The position numbers were made by a program, and so were the translations under genes. DNA of 64,000 nt, taken from assembly GCF_901000735.1 (NCBI RefSeq), contig NC_081546.1, forward strand, positions 18,599,220 to 18,663,219. Reading direction: 5' to 3'. The notes under the pieces are model-generated. The model had not been told where the DNA came from. It saw nothing but the letters and a program-made list of their open reading frames with translations, and ran no database searches. Below, piece by piece: positions 12,124-22,685 of this stretch. The DNA comes from Corylus avellana. Taxonomy: Eukaryota; Streptophyta; Magnoliopsida; Fagales; Betulaceae. Positions within the stretch are counted from its first letter, which is position 1, and each line of letters begins with the position of its first letter.

Positions 12124-12998
12124 AACTACAAAAATTTCCACATTTAATAACATTTGAATAGTGACGTTTTTATAAAATGTCACTAAAATGCAACTTTTTA
12201 ACTGTTCAAATGTCAATATTCATAAAATAGTGATATTTGAATAGTGTTACTGTTCACACACCAATATACACGCACGAACAGTGACGTGTGAATAGTGTTA
12301 CTATTCAGGAGTCACTATTCGTGCACGAATAGTGATTCACACGTTATTTTTCACGCATAAATAATGACGCGTAAACAATAAAATGTATCAAAATTTGAAA
12401 ATTTTGGCGCCCAAAGTTTGCGTTTAAAACAACAACCCACACCCAAAAAGTTCAAAAAATTTCCACTTTCACCCACACATAAAATTTTTTAAAAAATTAA
12501 GCCACCTTAGAGGTGGCCGACGCCACCTCTGGGGTGGCTCACTGGCCATGGCTCACAGTAAATTTTATTTGAATTTGTTTTATTTTTTTAAAAAAAAAAA
12601 AATTAATTTGATTTTTTTGTTATATATATATTGGTAAAATTTATTTATTTTTTATAATTTTTTAAAGGGTGATAACGTTTGAATAATGAAGATGTCATCT
12701 TCTAGAAGGTGATGGGTACTGTTCACACGTCACATTCTCAAAGGTGACGTGTGAATGGTAAAAAGGGCATCTTTTAGAAGGTGATGTACATTGTTCACAC
12801 GTCACCTTCTAAAAGGTGTCGTTTTGCGAAAAATGTATCCATTTAATGCCGTTTTCACTGTTCAAATAACATTAGTCTATGCACTTTTTGTCATTTTGAA
12901 AAAATCAATATTTGAACGTCACTAGCTTAATAATGACGTTTTTTTGGGCCAAAAAAGTCATTATTTTTGAGTCATTAAATTGGAGAATTTTTGTAGTG
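12124..12998. mobile_element. Non-autonomous CACTA (En/Spm) element
   Basis: The right end reads, on the minus strand, CACTACAAAAATTCTCCA. The left end is AACTACAAAAATTTCCACA (first base changed). A 3-bp target duplication CAT flanks it (12121-12123, 12999-13001), as expected for CACTA transposons. The interior carries repeated 'AGTGACG', 'TTCACACGTCAC' and related words in both orientations and a short GC-rich piece (TGGCCGACGCCACCTC). There is no transposase. Confidence 0.75.
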
Positions 12999-13001
12999 CA
13001 T

Positions 13002-13286
13002 ATTGGACCATCTCCCTTTTAATACTTGTTGGATTTTGCCTGCTTGCCTTATAAAAGATAGCTCCATATAAGAAGATTAAACCATAAGCCCAAGGTACTT
13101 TATTATTATACTAATTTAGGCGTCAGAGTATTCTTTGTCGACTTTCTACAACAAGTCATTGGTGTTTATGTTTAAAGTTGTTGCATCAATTCTCGATTAC
13201 ATACTTTAGGTTTAGAGCCGTTTAGGAATCCAAAGCTATGAATAATATCAACAATGGAGATGAAAAAAAAAGTGTGTTTATATATC
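13002..13286. other. Short intergenic stretch
   Basis: AT-rich; no feature recognised between the CACTA element and the first long direct repeat. Confidence 0.4.
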
Positions 13287-13908
13287 CAAACTAATGAAAA
13301 CAAAACAACCCAAGTCCATCTTTGCTGTGATCCAAATATTGGAGGCACTTATAACATTTCACATATCTTTAAGATTGAGCCACCAAAAAAGATTTCTTGC
13401 CTTCCAAGTTTCATCAATGTCAACTCAATCAGATTTTAGCTCAAAGAAAGAGGCCCAGAACTTTCTAGACATGTACGTTGTGAGAGGTTCAAATTTCAAA
13501 TAGATAAACCCACTATGGTGGAGCCATTGAGAAAGACTTGAGATCTTTTGTTGTTGAATATGTGAAACATGTCGGTAAATTTGTAAAAGAGATAATAAAA
13601 AAATTAAAAAATTAAAAAGAAAAAAAAATAATGTGCAATGGTTGTCAATCGAGAGTAATGCTAAAAGAAAGACTCATATCTTTTTGTAGCTTCTTAAAAT
13701 TATTATTAAATTTTGATTAAATTGTAATTTTAAAAGTCTTATCAATTTTGAAATAATAAAAAAAATATATAAGAATGACATTTAGCATTACTCGTGGTCA
13801 AGAAGACAAATAACACCTAAAAACTTAAAGAAACATGATTGACGATAGGGCTTAGGTACTTAGGGCTTAAGTACTTTAAGCTTAAATGATGTCGGATAAA
13901 AAATTGAA

Positions 13909-13955
<47 letters not shown>

Positions 13956-14440
13956 GATAATATGACAGTAAATACTAACTTTTGAATAAAAAATTATAAA
14001 TAATAATAATTAAAAATATTTACTCATACAAGTATAACAATTTACTAAATAACCAACAAAAATCATTCATTAAATTTTTTTAAAAACAAATCCTTTTTTG
14101 CATCTTAATGTCAATCTCAAATTACATTTTTTTTTTTTATGATGATGCATATCAACTCAGCAAAAATATTCACAAAAATGCGGAATGAAGACAAACATTA
14201 CCCTTTTTCTTTTCTTTTTTTTTTAAAAAAAAAAAAAAAATTGTCTCTTAAGCCCTCTTTTATCCGAATTAAAATGGAAAGAAATGGTAAGTGTTCTAAC
14301 AATATTCCAAAAAAAGAAAAGAAAAGAAGAAAACAATATTCCGAAACTGACACTAAAAATTAATGGGAGTCCAGTCAACGGCTAAAACAAAACAAACTGT
14401 TTCAAACTTCAAATCTACGTTTCTCCATTTCTGTTATTTA
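13287..14440. repeat. Long direct repeat, copy 1
   Basis: From 'aaactaatgaaaacaaaaca' to 'ctacgtttctccatttctgt' this stretch aligns in the same orientation with 19805-21277. Shared blocks include ATTGAGCCACCAAAAA, GACATGTACGTTGTGAGAG, TTTAAGCTTAAATG and AATGGGAGTCCAGTC. Copy 1 has an (AT)n run at 13915-13950. It does not have LTR-like TG...CA ends that I can place. It repeats the 3' flank of the gene at 21379. Confidence 0.8.
13653..13793. mobile_element. Small foldback MITE (GAGTAATGCTA family)
   Basis: It starts GAGTAATGCTAAAAG and ends with its inverse TTTAGCATTACTC, 141 bp in all, and is very AT-rich. A degraded copy sits at the matching place in direct repeat 2 (about 20248-20395). A longer relative with TIR AGTAATGCTA forms the outer layer at 50820-51637. 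Confidence 0.65.
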
Positions 14441-14559
14441 TGCTATATGTGTAGTGTGTGATAAGTCACAGTCAAGAGCCAAGCAATGAACAAACATATA
14501 TTGACAAAGAAAGCACATTAAAACTTTCAAACCATATGAAAGAAATCCATATCTTGTTA

Positions 14560-14989
14560 GGTTAGAAGTCAAACATTATTAGGGCATAGTCATCCTCATC
14601 CAATATTCTCTCCCTTAGTCTTATCACAAGGCTCAGAACTACATCCGGAATTTTAATTATGGATGAGCCAAGCACAAAAAATTGACACAGTGAAAATTTC
14701 ATTTTTGAAATATTTTGGCATTTTGCACATTTCACTTTAGATTTTCTCTTTGAGAACGTGTCTTTCATAAAAATTAAAGTACAAAACATAAGAGTTTGAA
14801 CTTGAATTTATAGGTTTTAGGTTCAACCAACATTTGGTCAATTGTAACCCACAAAAAAAAATCTATCTTATGCATAGGTTTGTTTAACATAACAAATTTG
14901 TCATGGATTGACATTCCTTCTTGAAGCTTAAGTGCATAAAGATAGCATAAATGAAATGTACCACAATAACACATACTTGAATGGATCAA
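14560..14989 (-). pseudogene. Possible Copia gag-like fragment
   Basis: Two overlapping minus-strand frames (14774-14989, 14562-14789) read YALKLQEGMSIHDKF and ERILDEDDYALIMFDF. The first resembles the LYxLKMxEGxSIHDHI stretch, and the second the 'EDEDxALILLxSL' stretch, of Copia UBN2 gag domains. No longer frame exists. It recurs at 63014-63420. The resemblance is weak. Confidence 0.3.
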
Positions 14990-15284
14990 TGACAGTTCAT
15001 TATAAAGATAATCAACTCAAGCATGATAAGTGTATTCTATAGGTACATAAATTAAGAGGATTTCCAATTAAGCATTTAAAGCATATATACATCTTAACAT
15101 TTCAAACATCTTTACAACACCAATTCCTTTCTCAAAAATTTATTAACGCAAATAAACCACAAAGAATGGCAGCAAAGAAAAACAACATGTTTAAATTGAG
15201 ATTACAATAAGCAATACATGAATATTCTTTAGCATTAAACTTTCATTACATCTTATAGGTCCCACTACAAAACAATGATTTGGT

Positions 15285-16278
15285 TAGGGGTGTCAATGCG
15301 AGCGGTTTCTAACTGCCCGCTAACCGCTATAACTGTTAACCGCTAACCGCTTAACCGCCTAATCGTATTAACCGCTAACCGCCTAACTGCCTAACTGCCT
15401 AGTGGTTAGCGGTTAGCGGTTAGCGGTTAGAGGTTATTGGATTTACTAACCGTAACCGCTAACCGCCTTTTTATATAATATATTTTTATAATTATAATTA
15501 TAATAATATTTATACATATAACATAATCACTTGATCATTAAATCACACATTTTTTTTAAATAATTAAATCACAATTTGAGTATTAAATGTATAAGATCAA
15601 TACTTAATCATATGATTCAAATACTTTATTCAAGTTAATCATATTATTAATGTACAATGATAATGTTATACGTATAATATCAAATTAAGTAATTGACATT
15701 AGATTAAACAATGTGTTATTCATAACTACAATTGAAGTATTATTGTATTGTCATTATAATTTTAGTAATTTATATATTATCACTATAATTTATATATGTT
15801 GTGTTGAACTTTTTTTATATTTTTTTTATATGTTGCGACAGTTGTGTTGAACTTTTTTTATATATTGTGTTGAATTTTTTTTTATATGTTGTGTACTTTT
15901 TTTGTTTTTTTAAAGTTAGCCGATTATGATTTAATATTTAAGGAATTTATTTTAATGTATAAATAAATGTAAATTTATGGTCAAATATTTTTGATTTTTC
16001 AATATGGGCTCTTTTTATAGCAATTGGGCCCAAGAAGACACTAAAAAAAAAAAAAAAAAAAAACAAATGAGGATAAAAAATGTTACCGTAATAAAAAAGC
16101 CCAATTTTGAAAAAACGGTTAGTGGGTGGTTACCTATTTCACTAACCTCTAACCGGTGGTTAGTAGCTAACCACTAGCGGTTAGCGGTTGCGATTAGTGA
16201 AATCTACTAACTGCTAAGGCGGTTACAGTTAGCGGTTTCTGCTAATAACAACTAACCATAACCACCGCGACACCCCTA
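15285..16278. mobile_element. hAT-type MITE with CGGTTAG-rich arms
   Basis: The termini are TAGGGGTGTCAATGCG at the left and GCGACACCCCTA at the right. The flanks GATTTGGT (15277-15284) and CATTTGGT (16279-16286) match 7/8 as a target duplication. Both arms are arrays of CTAACCGC and GCGGTTAG words in opposite orientation, and the interior is AT-rich and non-coding. Its counterpart at 61714-62707 has exactly the same length, 994 bp. Confidence 0.85.
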
Positions 16279-16584
16279 CATTTGGTTTAATAACTACTTA
16301 TTGGCCTTCATAAGACATTACACATTTATGAACACTTAATTAGCAAGTAGACAAAAATCTTTGTGGTCTGCACACATCTCATCTATAAGCCTTTCAAAGA
16401 TCATAACATATGAATTTCTTGAAAAGTCTTTTATGAATATGCCTCATAACAAGAATCTCAAAACAAACATGTAAAGTAAAGAAAAACAACATGCTCTAAG
16501 ATTTTCAAAAATAAGCAAAACAATCATTCCTAAACATGTTATTTACTCACCTAAATTTAGGTGAAATCACTACCACTCCCCCTC

Positions 16585-17212
16585 AATGGGTGAATGGTAT
16601 AATCCTTTCCAACCCAAACCTATTGAAAGAAGGTATAGAGACGTGAACATTTTCAATCTTATCTAATCTAGACAAACCTCTCATCATCATTGTGCATAAC
16701 CCCAAAGGTTCTTTCCTAGAAACAGAATTTTTATTTTCATGCACATGAGGTTTCAATTTAAAACAGTTTGGTCGAATGTGACCAACTTTTCCACAATGAT
16801 GATAAATATAAACCTTTTAGGAGGTAAATTTTTAGAAGGATAGACGACTCTATACTTGGGATAAGATACACAAGGTTTAATATGAATTTTCTTAACTTTC
16901 TTACCTTGTGAGGTCGAGGCAGCTGCTATTTTTTTTTTTAACCAAAGAGTCTTCTATTTTTCCTGATTTAACAAATATTATCTCGAAAGTAGAATTATTG
17001 CTGGAAGACAAAGCAACATGACAATCAAAACTTAACTCAGATTTATCACAATCAGAATTCTGAGTATGCAACATATTCTCAAGGGAATTGCTAGAGAATT
17101 TTTCCAATTGAGTTTCTGACTCTTTTAATTTATTCTCTAACAAATCAACTTTAGAACCTAAAACAAGATTTTCAGATTTTAAAGAATTAATTAAAGCATG
17201 TGATTCAAACAA
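16585..17212 (-). pseudogene. Copia (SIRE/Maximus-like) gag C-terminal remnant
   Basis: The frame 17212-16901 reads a Leu/Lys/Glu-rich coiled-coil stretch: SKVDLLENKLKESETQLEKF, then SLENMLHTQ and CDKSELSFD. These are typical of the C-terminal gag of long Copia elements. Beyond a stop and frameshift come a zinc-knuckle stretch, HHCGKVGHIRPNCFKLKPH, and then LGLCTMMMRG...HVSIPSFNRFG. The first knuckle cysteine is replaced by tyrosine. No protease, integrase or reverse transcriptase follows. It lies 3' of the LTR and PBS at 17411-18332, so gag is the only coding part left. An identical frame occurs at 60780-61091. Confidence 0.7.
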
Positions 17213-17410
17213 TTTAGTAACAATAGATTATTTTACATGTTCAAGATCTTGAAAATCCTCCAAACAATTTGTGTATTGATGTCTCAAAAGAGAGAATTTT
17301 TCCAACAAATTGTTGAAGAAGTTTATAAGATCATATTCCCCTTGAGAAGTATTTATAGCAAACAGGAGTCAACAGATCTCACTTGAGAATTTAATCCAAA
17401 CAAAGTGAAC

Positions 17411-17424
17411 CCGCTCTGATACCA
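17411..17424 (-). other. Primer-binding site (initiator tRNA-Met type)
   Basis: The minus strand reads TGGTATCAGAGCGG two bases after the LTR end. It matches the usual Copia PBS complementary to the 3' end of initiator tRNA-Met. The inverted copy has TGGTATCAGAGTGG. Confidence 0.8.
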
Positions 17425-17426
17425 AT

Positions 17427-18332
17427 TGAAAAACGTTATGCCGACTCCAAAAACTTGTTTATCATAATTTATGCGGAATTAATACTATGAAGCAATAAAC
17501 AATTCAATCACCCAAAATATATAAAGCAATAAAAAGGCAGACACAGATATTTTGGTTACGAATAGGAAACATTTTAGAAACTGATCTAAAAGTAAAACAT
17601 CTTCGGGGCAACCAAACCCAAGAAATCACTATCAAAAGATTATCCAGAGATTACAGACACTAGGAACACTTATAACCCTTTGCAAGACATTGGCTCTGTA
17701 AGATCGACAAGCCTACAACTCGTCTTCTTGCTCACAATCTTCTTCAATGTGATTCTCTTTTACCGGACCCTTCTGATAGACTTCTCATCCGTAGATTTAT
17801 CAATGGAATAACTAAAGCTCTAAGAGATTCAATTTAACGCTCACCACGTATGATCTCTCTTAGCGCAGCCTCCGACGAACTCTCTGGGGGCGAAAATTCG
17901 TGTCTTTCTTCTATAATGATCTATATATATCAGTACATCAAACTCTAGACCTGGGCTCACTAAAAACACGTTTTTGGGCATAATAGGTAAGGGGTGCCCG
18001 GACAGGTTAATGGGCTGTCCAGACAGGGCCTTGTGGAGCAAAAATAGAGTTTTTGGAACTGCTGTCTGGACATGGGGAAGGCCTGTTCGAACAGGGCATG
18101 CAATGGGTGAAACTACATTTTGGAAATACTGTCCAGCCTTGATCAATAGCTCCGATCGATGAGCGTTTGTGGTCCGATGGAGGTGAAATTTTGCAGGGAT
18201 GTTCATGACACATGAATCTACATTATAAACGGTGGAAATTGGATTCTGAGCATTCTATATCAATTTTTGAGCCTGTAAACAGTAGCTTCTGCATTTTAGA
18301 ATAACTAAATTAAGCCAATACAAGAATTAACA
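17427..18332 (-). mobile_element. Copia 5' LTR
   Basis: On the minus strand it runs from TGTTAATTCTTG to GTGTTTTTCA (TG...CA), 906 bp, and is followed directly by the PBS and gag remnant. The ORFs at 17841-18206 and 18007-18213 are LTR sequence, not genes. It contains a tandem-like GTCCAGACAG/GTCCGGACAGG motif. The inverted copy (59681-60565) is 885 bp, shorter by a 21-bp indel in this motif. No matching 3' LTR was found. Confidence 0.7.
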
Positions 18333-18707
18333 CTTTGGACCATCTTAATAAGTCAGTTTGTCTGTAGCTACAGATTCAGCCAAAAGTGCTTCAAGTCATA
18401 TAAATTCTCATGTATCACAAATGCAATTTGCTCGAGTTGCGCTTTAAACAAATTTTTGGTGCAATAAAAAAAAGTTTGCAAGACAGAAAATGGCATTCTT
18501 GTTCTACCAAATTTGAATAGCTAAGCTATGGTTATCAAAAGTTTAACAAGCTCAACAATTAAGAGGCATATTTGAGAAGTATAAGAACAAAATGTATTAC
18601 AAATAGAGTTTGATAATTGCTACTTCTAAGAGTTGTAGTCGGCTATGTATTTGAGATAAAGTAAATCAAGTATACATTTTTTATCTCTATCTATCTGGTT
18701 CATGATA

Positions 18708-18995
18708 GGATTAAAATCCATTTGAATATCTTTCCCAAGGTGGATGGAGTTTCATTTGACCATCCAAGTAACGGCTCATTGATAGATGGCATTACTCGAA
18801 TCTCTTATCCCACTACAAAAGATGACACCTTCTCTATGTATGTCATGGAACAAGAGAAAGTCAACATAATGTAGTACCCATATCCATCCTCCTCCAAGCT
18901 ATGAATTATTCCTATACTGGTCATTGTGACATCTTCCCACCCATATTTTGGAGAGGGTACTAAAGCTTTAACTCTTACCCAATCGCCAACCTGCT
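18708..18995 (-). pseudogene. KEG: KEG E3 ubiquitin-ligase repeat fragment
   Basis: On the minus strand the frame reads QVGDWVRVKALV, PSPKYGWEDVT, SIGIIHSLEEDG, SCSMTYMEKV and then, after an in-frame stop, EIRVMPSINEPLLGWSNETP. This is the signature of one HERC2/MIB-like repeat of KEEP ON GOING (KEG), the trans-Golgi/endosomal RING E3 ligase that limits ABA signalling through ABI5. Intact KEG has many such repeats after its kinase and ankyrin parts, and only about one is here. The stop, the lack of flanking exons and the surrounding transposons make it a captured or truncated piece. The hAT insertion site seen in the inverted copy is empty here (TATACTGG at 18913-18920). Confidence 0.75.
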
Positions 18996-19059
18996 CATTT
19001 TGGCATAGAACATATTAAGAAGAAAAAAAAAAGTCTCTTTTTTTTTTAAAAAAAAAAAA

Positions 19060-19380
19060 TTTATTATTATTATTATTATTACTATGAATAAAAAGCTTTA
19101 ATTTATAAACCAAAACCCAAAAGAGTACAAAAACTCGCATTACAAGCCTATCAAGAGGCTAAAACAAAACCTCAGAGGCATAAAACAAGCAACCCCAAAC
19201 GAGCTGCAGAACACCAAACTTAGCAACAAAATCTACTGCAGCAAAATCTGCAGAAAACAAAACCAAGGAAATTAAGGCTTCAAACAGAGAATGGAGAAAC
19301 AAAGAAAGAAGAAAGAACAAGCAGGAGCCTTTTTCAAATCTCTTTACTACACATACTTCATACTTGGTCTCCGGCACAAA
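19060..19380 (-). mobile_element. LINE-like 3' tail
   Basis: Read on the minus strand: a T-rich 3' UTR with TTTTTGTACTCTTTTGGG, TTATAAATTAAAGCTT and a terminal (AAT)n/poly-A tail. These are the hallmarks of plant L1-type 3' ends. No reverse transcriptase remains. The ORF at 19159-19377 belongs to this tail. Confidence 0.5.
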
Positions 19381-19398
19381 AACATATCAATTTTTGTC

Positions 19399-19620
19399 TC
19401 TGTCTTTCTAAGAGGATGTTAGGTCTTCTAGTTAAACTTTAATTCTAACCTTTTTTTTATTTTTTTTTATTTTCTAAGTAGACGTTAGGTCTTTTTGTTT
19501 TTTGTTTTTTTGTTTTTTCTAAGAAGACGTAGGTCTTCCGGTTAAACTTTAGTTCTAACTTTTTTTCTTTTTTTTTTCCTAAGTAGACGTTAGGTCTTGG
19601 TTATTTAACGTTAGTTTTAA
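19399..19620. repeat. Minisatellite-like tandem repeat
   Basis: About four imperfect units contain TCTAAGTAGACGTTAGGTCTT, each followed by a T-rich run and AACTTTAGTTCTAAC. The spacing is roughly 60 bp. The mirror copy is at 57165-57385. Confidence 0.65.
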
Positions 19621-19804
19621 CTTTTCTTAAAAAATTGTCGGTCAACGTTTAACCAAGAGAAAAAAACAGAAGAAGTTAACTTTAGTTATATCAACCGTTA
19701 TTAATGACTTTTAAACTTTAATGTGTACAATAAATATTTAGACACTTTATATAATTTTATGTGGATGAAAGGTTATTTTTTCCGTACCAATTTAAAAGAA
19801 TATC

Positions 19805-21277
19805 AAAACTAATGAAAACAAAACAACCCAAGTCCATCTTTGCGGTGATCCAAATATTGGAGGCATTTATAACATTTCGCATATCTTAAAGATTGAGCCA
19901 CCAAAAAGATTTCTTGCCTTCCAAGTTTGATCAATGTCAACTCAATCAGATTTGAGCGCCCCGAACCTTCTAGACATGTACGTTGTGAGAGAGGTTCAAA
20001 TTTCAAATAGATAAACCCACTATACATGGTGGAGCCATTGAGAAAGACTTTAGATCTTTTGTTGTTGAATATGTGAAATTACATGTCGATAAATGTGTAA
20101 AAAAAAAAAAAAAAAAGGGGGGGGGGCAAAAAATGAATGTGTGATGGTTGTCAATATGATGTGACTAAAAAACAAAAGCATTTTAAATATCTTAAATAAT
20201 ACATGTCATTTTTTTTTTATGAATTTGCAAAAAATTTGTGTGAATAAAGAGTAACGCTAAAAGAAAGATCTATATCTTTTTGTATCTTTTTAACGTTATT
20301 ATTAAATTTTGATTGAGTAATAATTTTAAAAGACTTATTAATTTTGAAAGAATAAAAAAATAATATAAGAATGACTTTTAACATTATTTATAGTCAAAAA
20401 GACAAATAACACCTAAAAAGTTAGGATAAAGTTTTCTTCTAAACTAGGTTGAAGGAATTTTCTTCAATCTAGTCTATAAAAGTGATATGTGTCCATTTTT
20501 TTTTAATAATATGTGAAATGCACATAATTTTTTAATAAAATTTATTACAATTTTGTCCCTGTTATTAAAAAAAAACATGTAAATCTCACATATTAAAGGA
20601 CACATGTCACTTTTATATATTAGGTTGAAAGAAATTTCTCCAACTCAATTTAGAAGAAAACTTTATCCAAAAAGTTAAAGAAACATAATTGACGCTAAGG
20701 CTTAAGTACCTTTTTTTTTTTTTTTTTTTTTTTGGTGATATGTCCAAGCAAGATGGGGAGAATGATTTGAATTTAGGGCTTAGGTACTTTAAGCTTAAAT
20801 GTATTGTTAGATATATATATTTTTATATAATTTGATAATATAATATGACAGTAAATACTAACTTTTGAATAAAAAATCATAAATAATAATAATAATAAAT
20901 ATTTACTCATACAAGAATAACAATTTACTAAATAACCAATAAAAATCATTCATTAAATGTTTTTTGAAACAAATCATTCTTGATGATGCATGTCAACTCA
21001 GCAAAAATATTCGTAAAAATGTGGAATAAAGACAAACATTACTCTTTTTCTTAAAAAAAAAATAATAATAAATTGTCTCTTAAGCCCTCTTTATCCGAAT
21101 TAAAATGGAAAGAAATGGTAAGAGTTCTAACAATATTCCAAAAAAAGAAAAAGAAAAAAAAAAAAAAAAAACAATATTCCGAAACTGACACTAAAAATTA
21201 ATGGGAGTCCAGTCCACTGCTACAACAAAACAAACTGTTTCAAACTTGAGATCTACGTTTCTCCATTCCTGTTATCT
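19805..21277. repeat. Long direct repeat, copy 2
   Basis: Same orientation as 13287-14440. It is longer because it holds extra AT-rich DNA and a T-run insertion at 20710-20770 that resembles the 3' half of the SINE (GATTTGAATT...TGTCC...poly-A on the minus strand). It abuts the 3' end of the gene at 21379-21984. Confidence 0.8.
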
Positions 21278-21378
21278 TTTTCTTTTTCTTTCAAATTTAC
21301 ACCCTATTCTATTTAACAGTCAACTATTTCACGAAACGTCCCGGGTCCTTAACAAAACCGTGGCAAGCCGAAACGTTT

Positions 21379-21984
21379 CTACAACGCAGGCAGCGACTCG
21401 GGTCGCCACGAAAACTCCGACACATCGGAATGATCAAACAACCCTCCCAGCGGGACAAACTCTGAACCACCGTCGTTGACGTGGATGTCCGAGTCGACAC
21501 CGATTCCGAACTCGAACGAGTCGTAACTTCGCATCTCGTTCTCGAACCCTAACATGCCATCCAATCCAACGGCGTCCGACGAACGCGTCTCGAAATCCAC
21601 GGCTTCGATCCTCGCTTCCTCGCCGGAGGCGGAGGCGGCCGTCGGCGGGAGACCGAGCTCGTCGTCGGACGCTCCGAGAAGGTAACCGAGCTCCGGCTGT
21701 GACTCGCCGGAGTCTGAAGTCAGTTCCTGAGCCGCCATCGCCGGAGATGGAACCAGAATCTCTTCCTCGAAGCTTCTAATCACCGAGTCCAGTCCTTGGA
21801 TAGCCGAGTCTCGGTCCGTTACTACGTCCGAGTCGTCCAGGATGTTGAGTAGGTCGTCGTGGATCCGCTTTGCCTCGGGCGAGTTCAACTCCGACTCAGC
21901 CGAGTCGGCATGAAAGCGCTTCGACTCGGGCGAGTTAACTCCATCGTCAACTCGCGTCCTCTTGTGGTCGCGACACTCTTCCAT
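21379..21984 (-). CDS. Acidic plant-specific protein of unknown function
   Basis: A single exon of 201 residues starts MEECRDHKRTRVDDG and ends RPESLPAL. The upstream frame stays open but is 5' leader sequence, and the MEEC start follows the TATA box by about 260 bp. It is rich in Asp, Glu and Ser. A basic KRTR near the N-terminus may be a nuclear signal. Two near-copies of NSPE-x-KR-x-H-x-D stand at about 17-27 and 34-44. A predicted helix follows (DDLLNILDDSD, LDSVIRSFEEEI), then the block LTSDSGESQPELGYLL and ASDDELGLPP. I know this last block from uncharacterised plant proteins, so the family is real but unnamed to me. No catalytic motif is visible. GC content is far above the surroundings, as expected of a real exon. 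Confidence 0.82.
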   Translation of the reverse strand: MEECRDHKRTRVDDGVNSPESKRFHADSAESELNSPEAKRIHDDLLNILDDSDVVTDRDSAIQGLDSVIRSFEEEILVPSPAMAAQELTSDSGESQPELGYLLGASDDELGLPPTAASASGEEARIEAVDFETRSSDAVGLDGMLGFENEMRSYDSFEFGIGVDSDIHVNDGGSEFVPLGGLFDHSDVSEFSWRPESLPAL

Positions 21985-22246
21985 TTGTGGACCAATAAAA
22001 AAAAGATGAAAGAGGAAGAAAAGGTTTTCCAAATCTCTTATTTTAATAAAATTGAGGGGAGAGAGACTGAGAGAGAGAGAGAGAGGGGGGATTATATAGC
22101 AAAAATGGAAAATTACGGGGGTCGTTTTTAGAATAAAAATAAGTAAGGATGCTAAGAAACAAGTGGCAGGGTTAAGGATCTTCCGTTTAGAGAGAGAGAG
22201 AGAGAGAGAAGAGTTTGGGTGGGAGGGAAAGAGAAATGGGAGAGGG

Positions 22247-22254
22247 TATATATA
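22247..22254 (-). promoter_or_regulatory. TATA box of the acidic-protein gene
   Basis: The minus strand reads CTATATATACCCTC. A CT-rich leader, (CT)n at 22192-22209 and again near 22066-22085, begins about 40 bp downstream, a common plant core-promoter layout. The implied 5' leader is about 230 nt. Confidence 0.6.
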
Positions 22255-22399
22255 GTGGGAAAAAAGAGTGACGGGATTTGGGATTTTATATAAAATAAAA
22301 TAATAAAATAATAAATAATAAATAGAGGGAGGTGGGGATGCGACAATGACAGGCGCGTGTAGAGCGGGAAGGTCCGGTCGCAATCACGCACTTTACTTT

Positions 22400-22646
22400 T
22401 TCTTTTTCTATCTCGTGCCCTATTTATTCTGTGGGAATTTGTTTTTGTTTTTGTTTTTTTTTTTTTTTGTCAAATTAACTATATTTGATTCCCGGACTGT
22501 CCGAGTCTGTTCGGGTCCCACCGATAATTAGGCGTCATCATGTGGACGTGATTTCTCCGTTTTGATGGATCGGTCTTGATGCTGTTTTTGCTTTGCTGTC
22601 CTTTTTTGCTTTTTCTTTTTTTCTTTTTAATTTTATTGACGGGTTC

Positions 22647-22685
<39 letters not shown>

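Noticed and set aside
17841..18213. 121- and 68-residue frames, repeated at 59800-60151
   Set aside because: They lie wholly inside the Copia LTR and differ in length between the copies through an indel.
19809..20027. 72-residue frame conserved in both inverted copies (and 56750-56968)
   Set aside because: Conservation only reflects near-identity of the two copies; direct repeat 1 has lost the frame, and no domain is seen.
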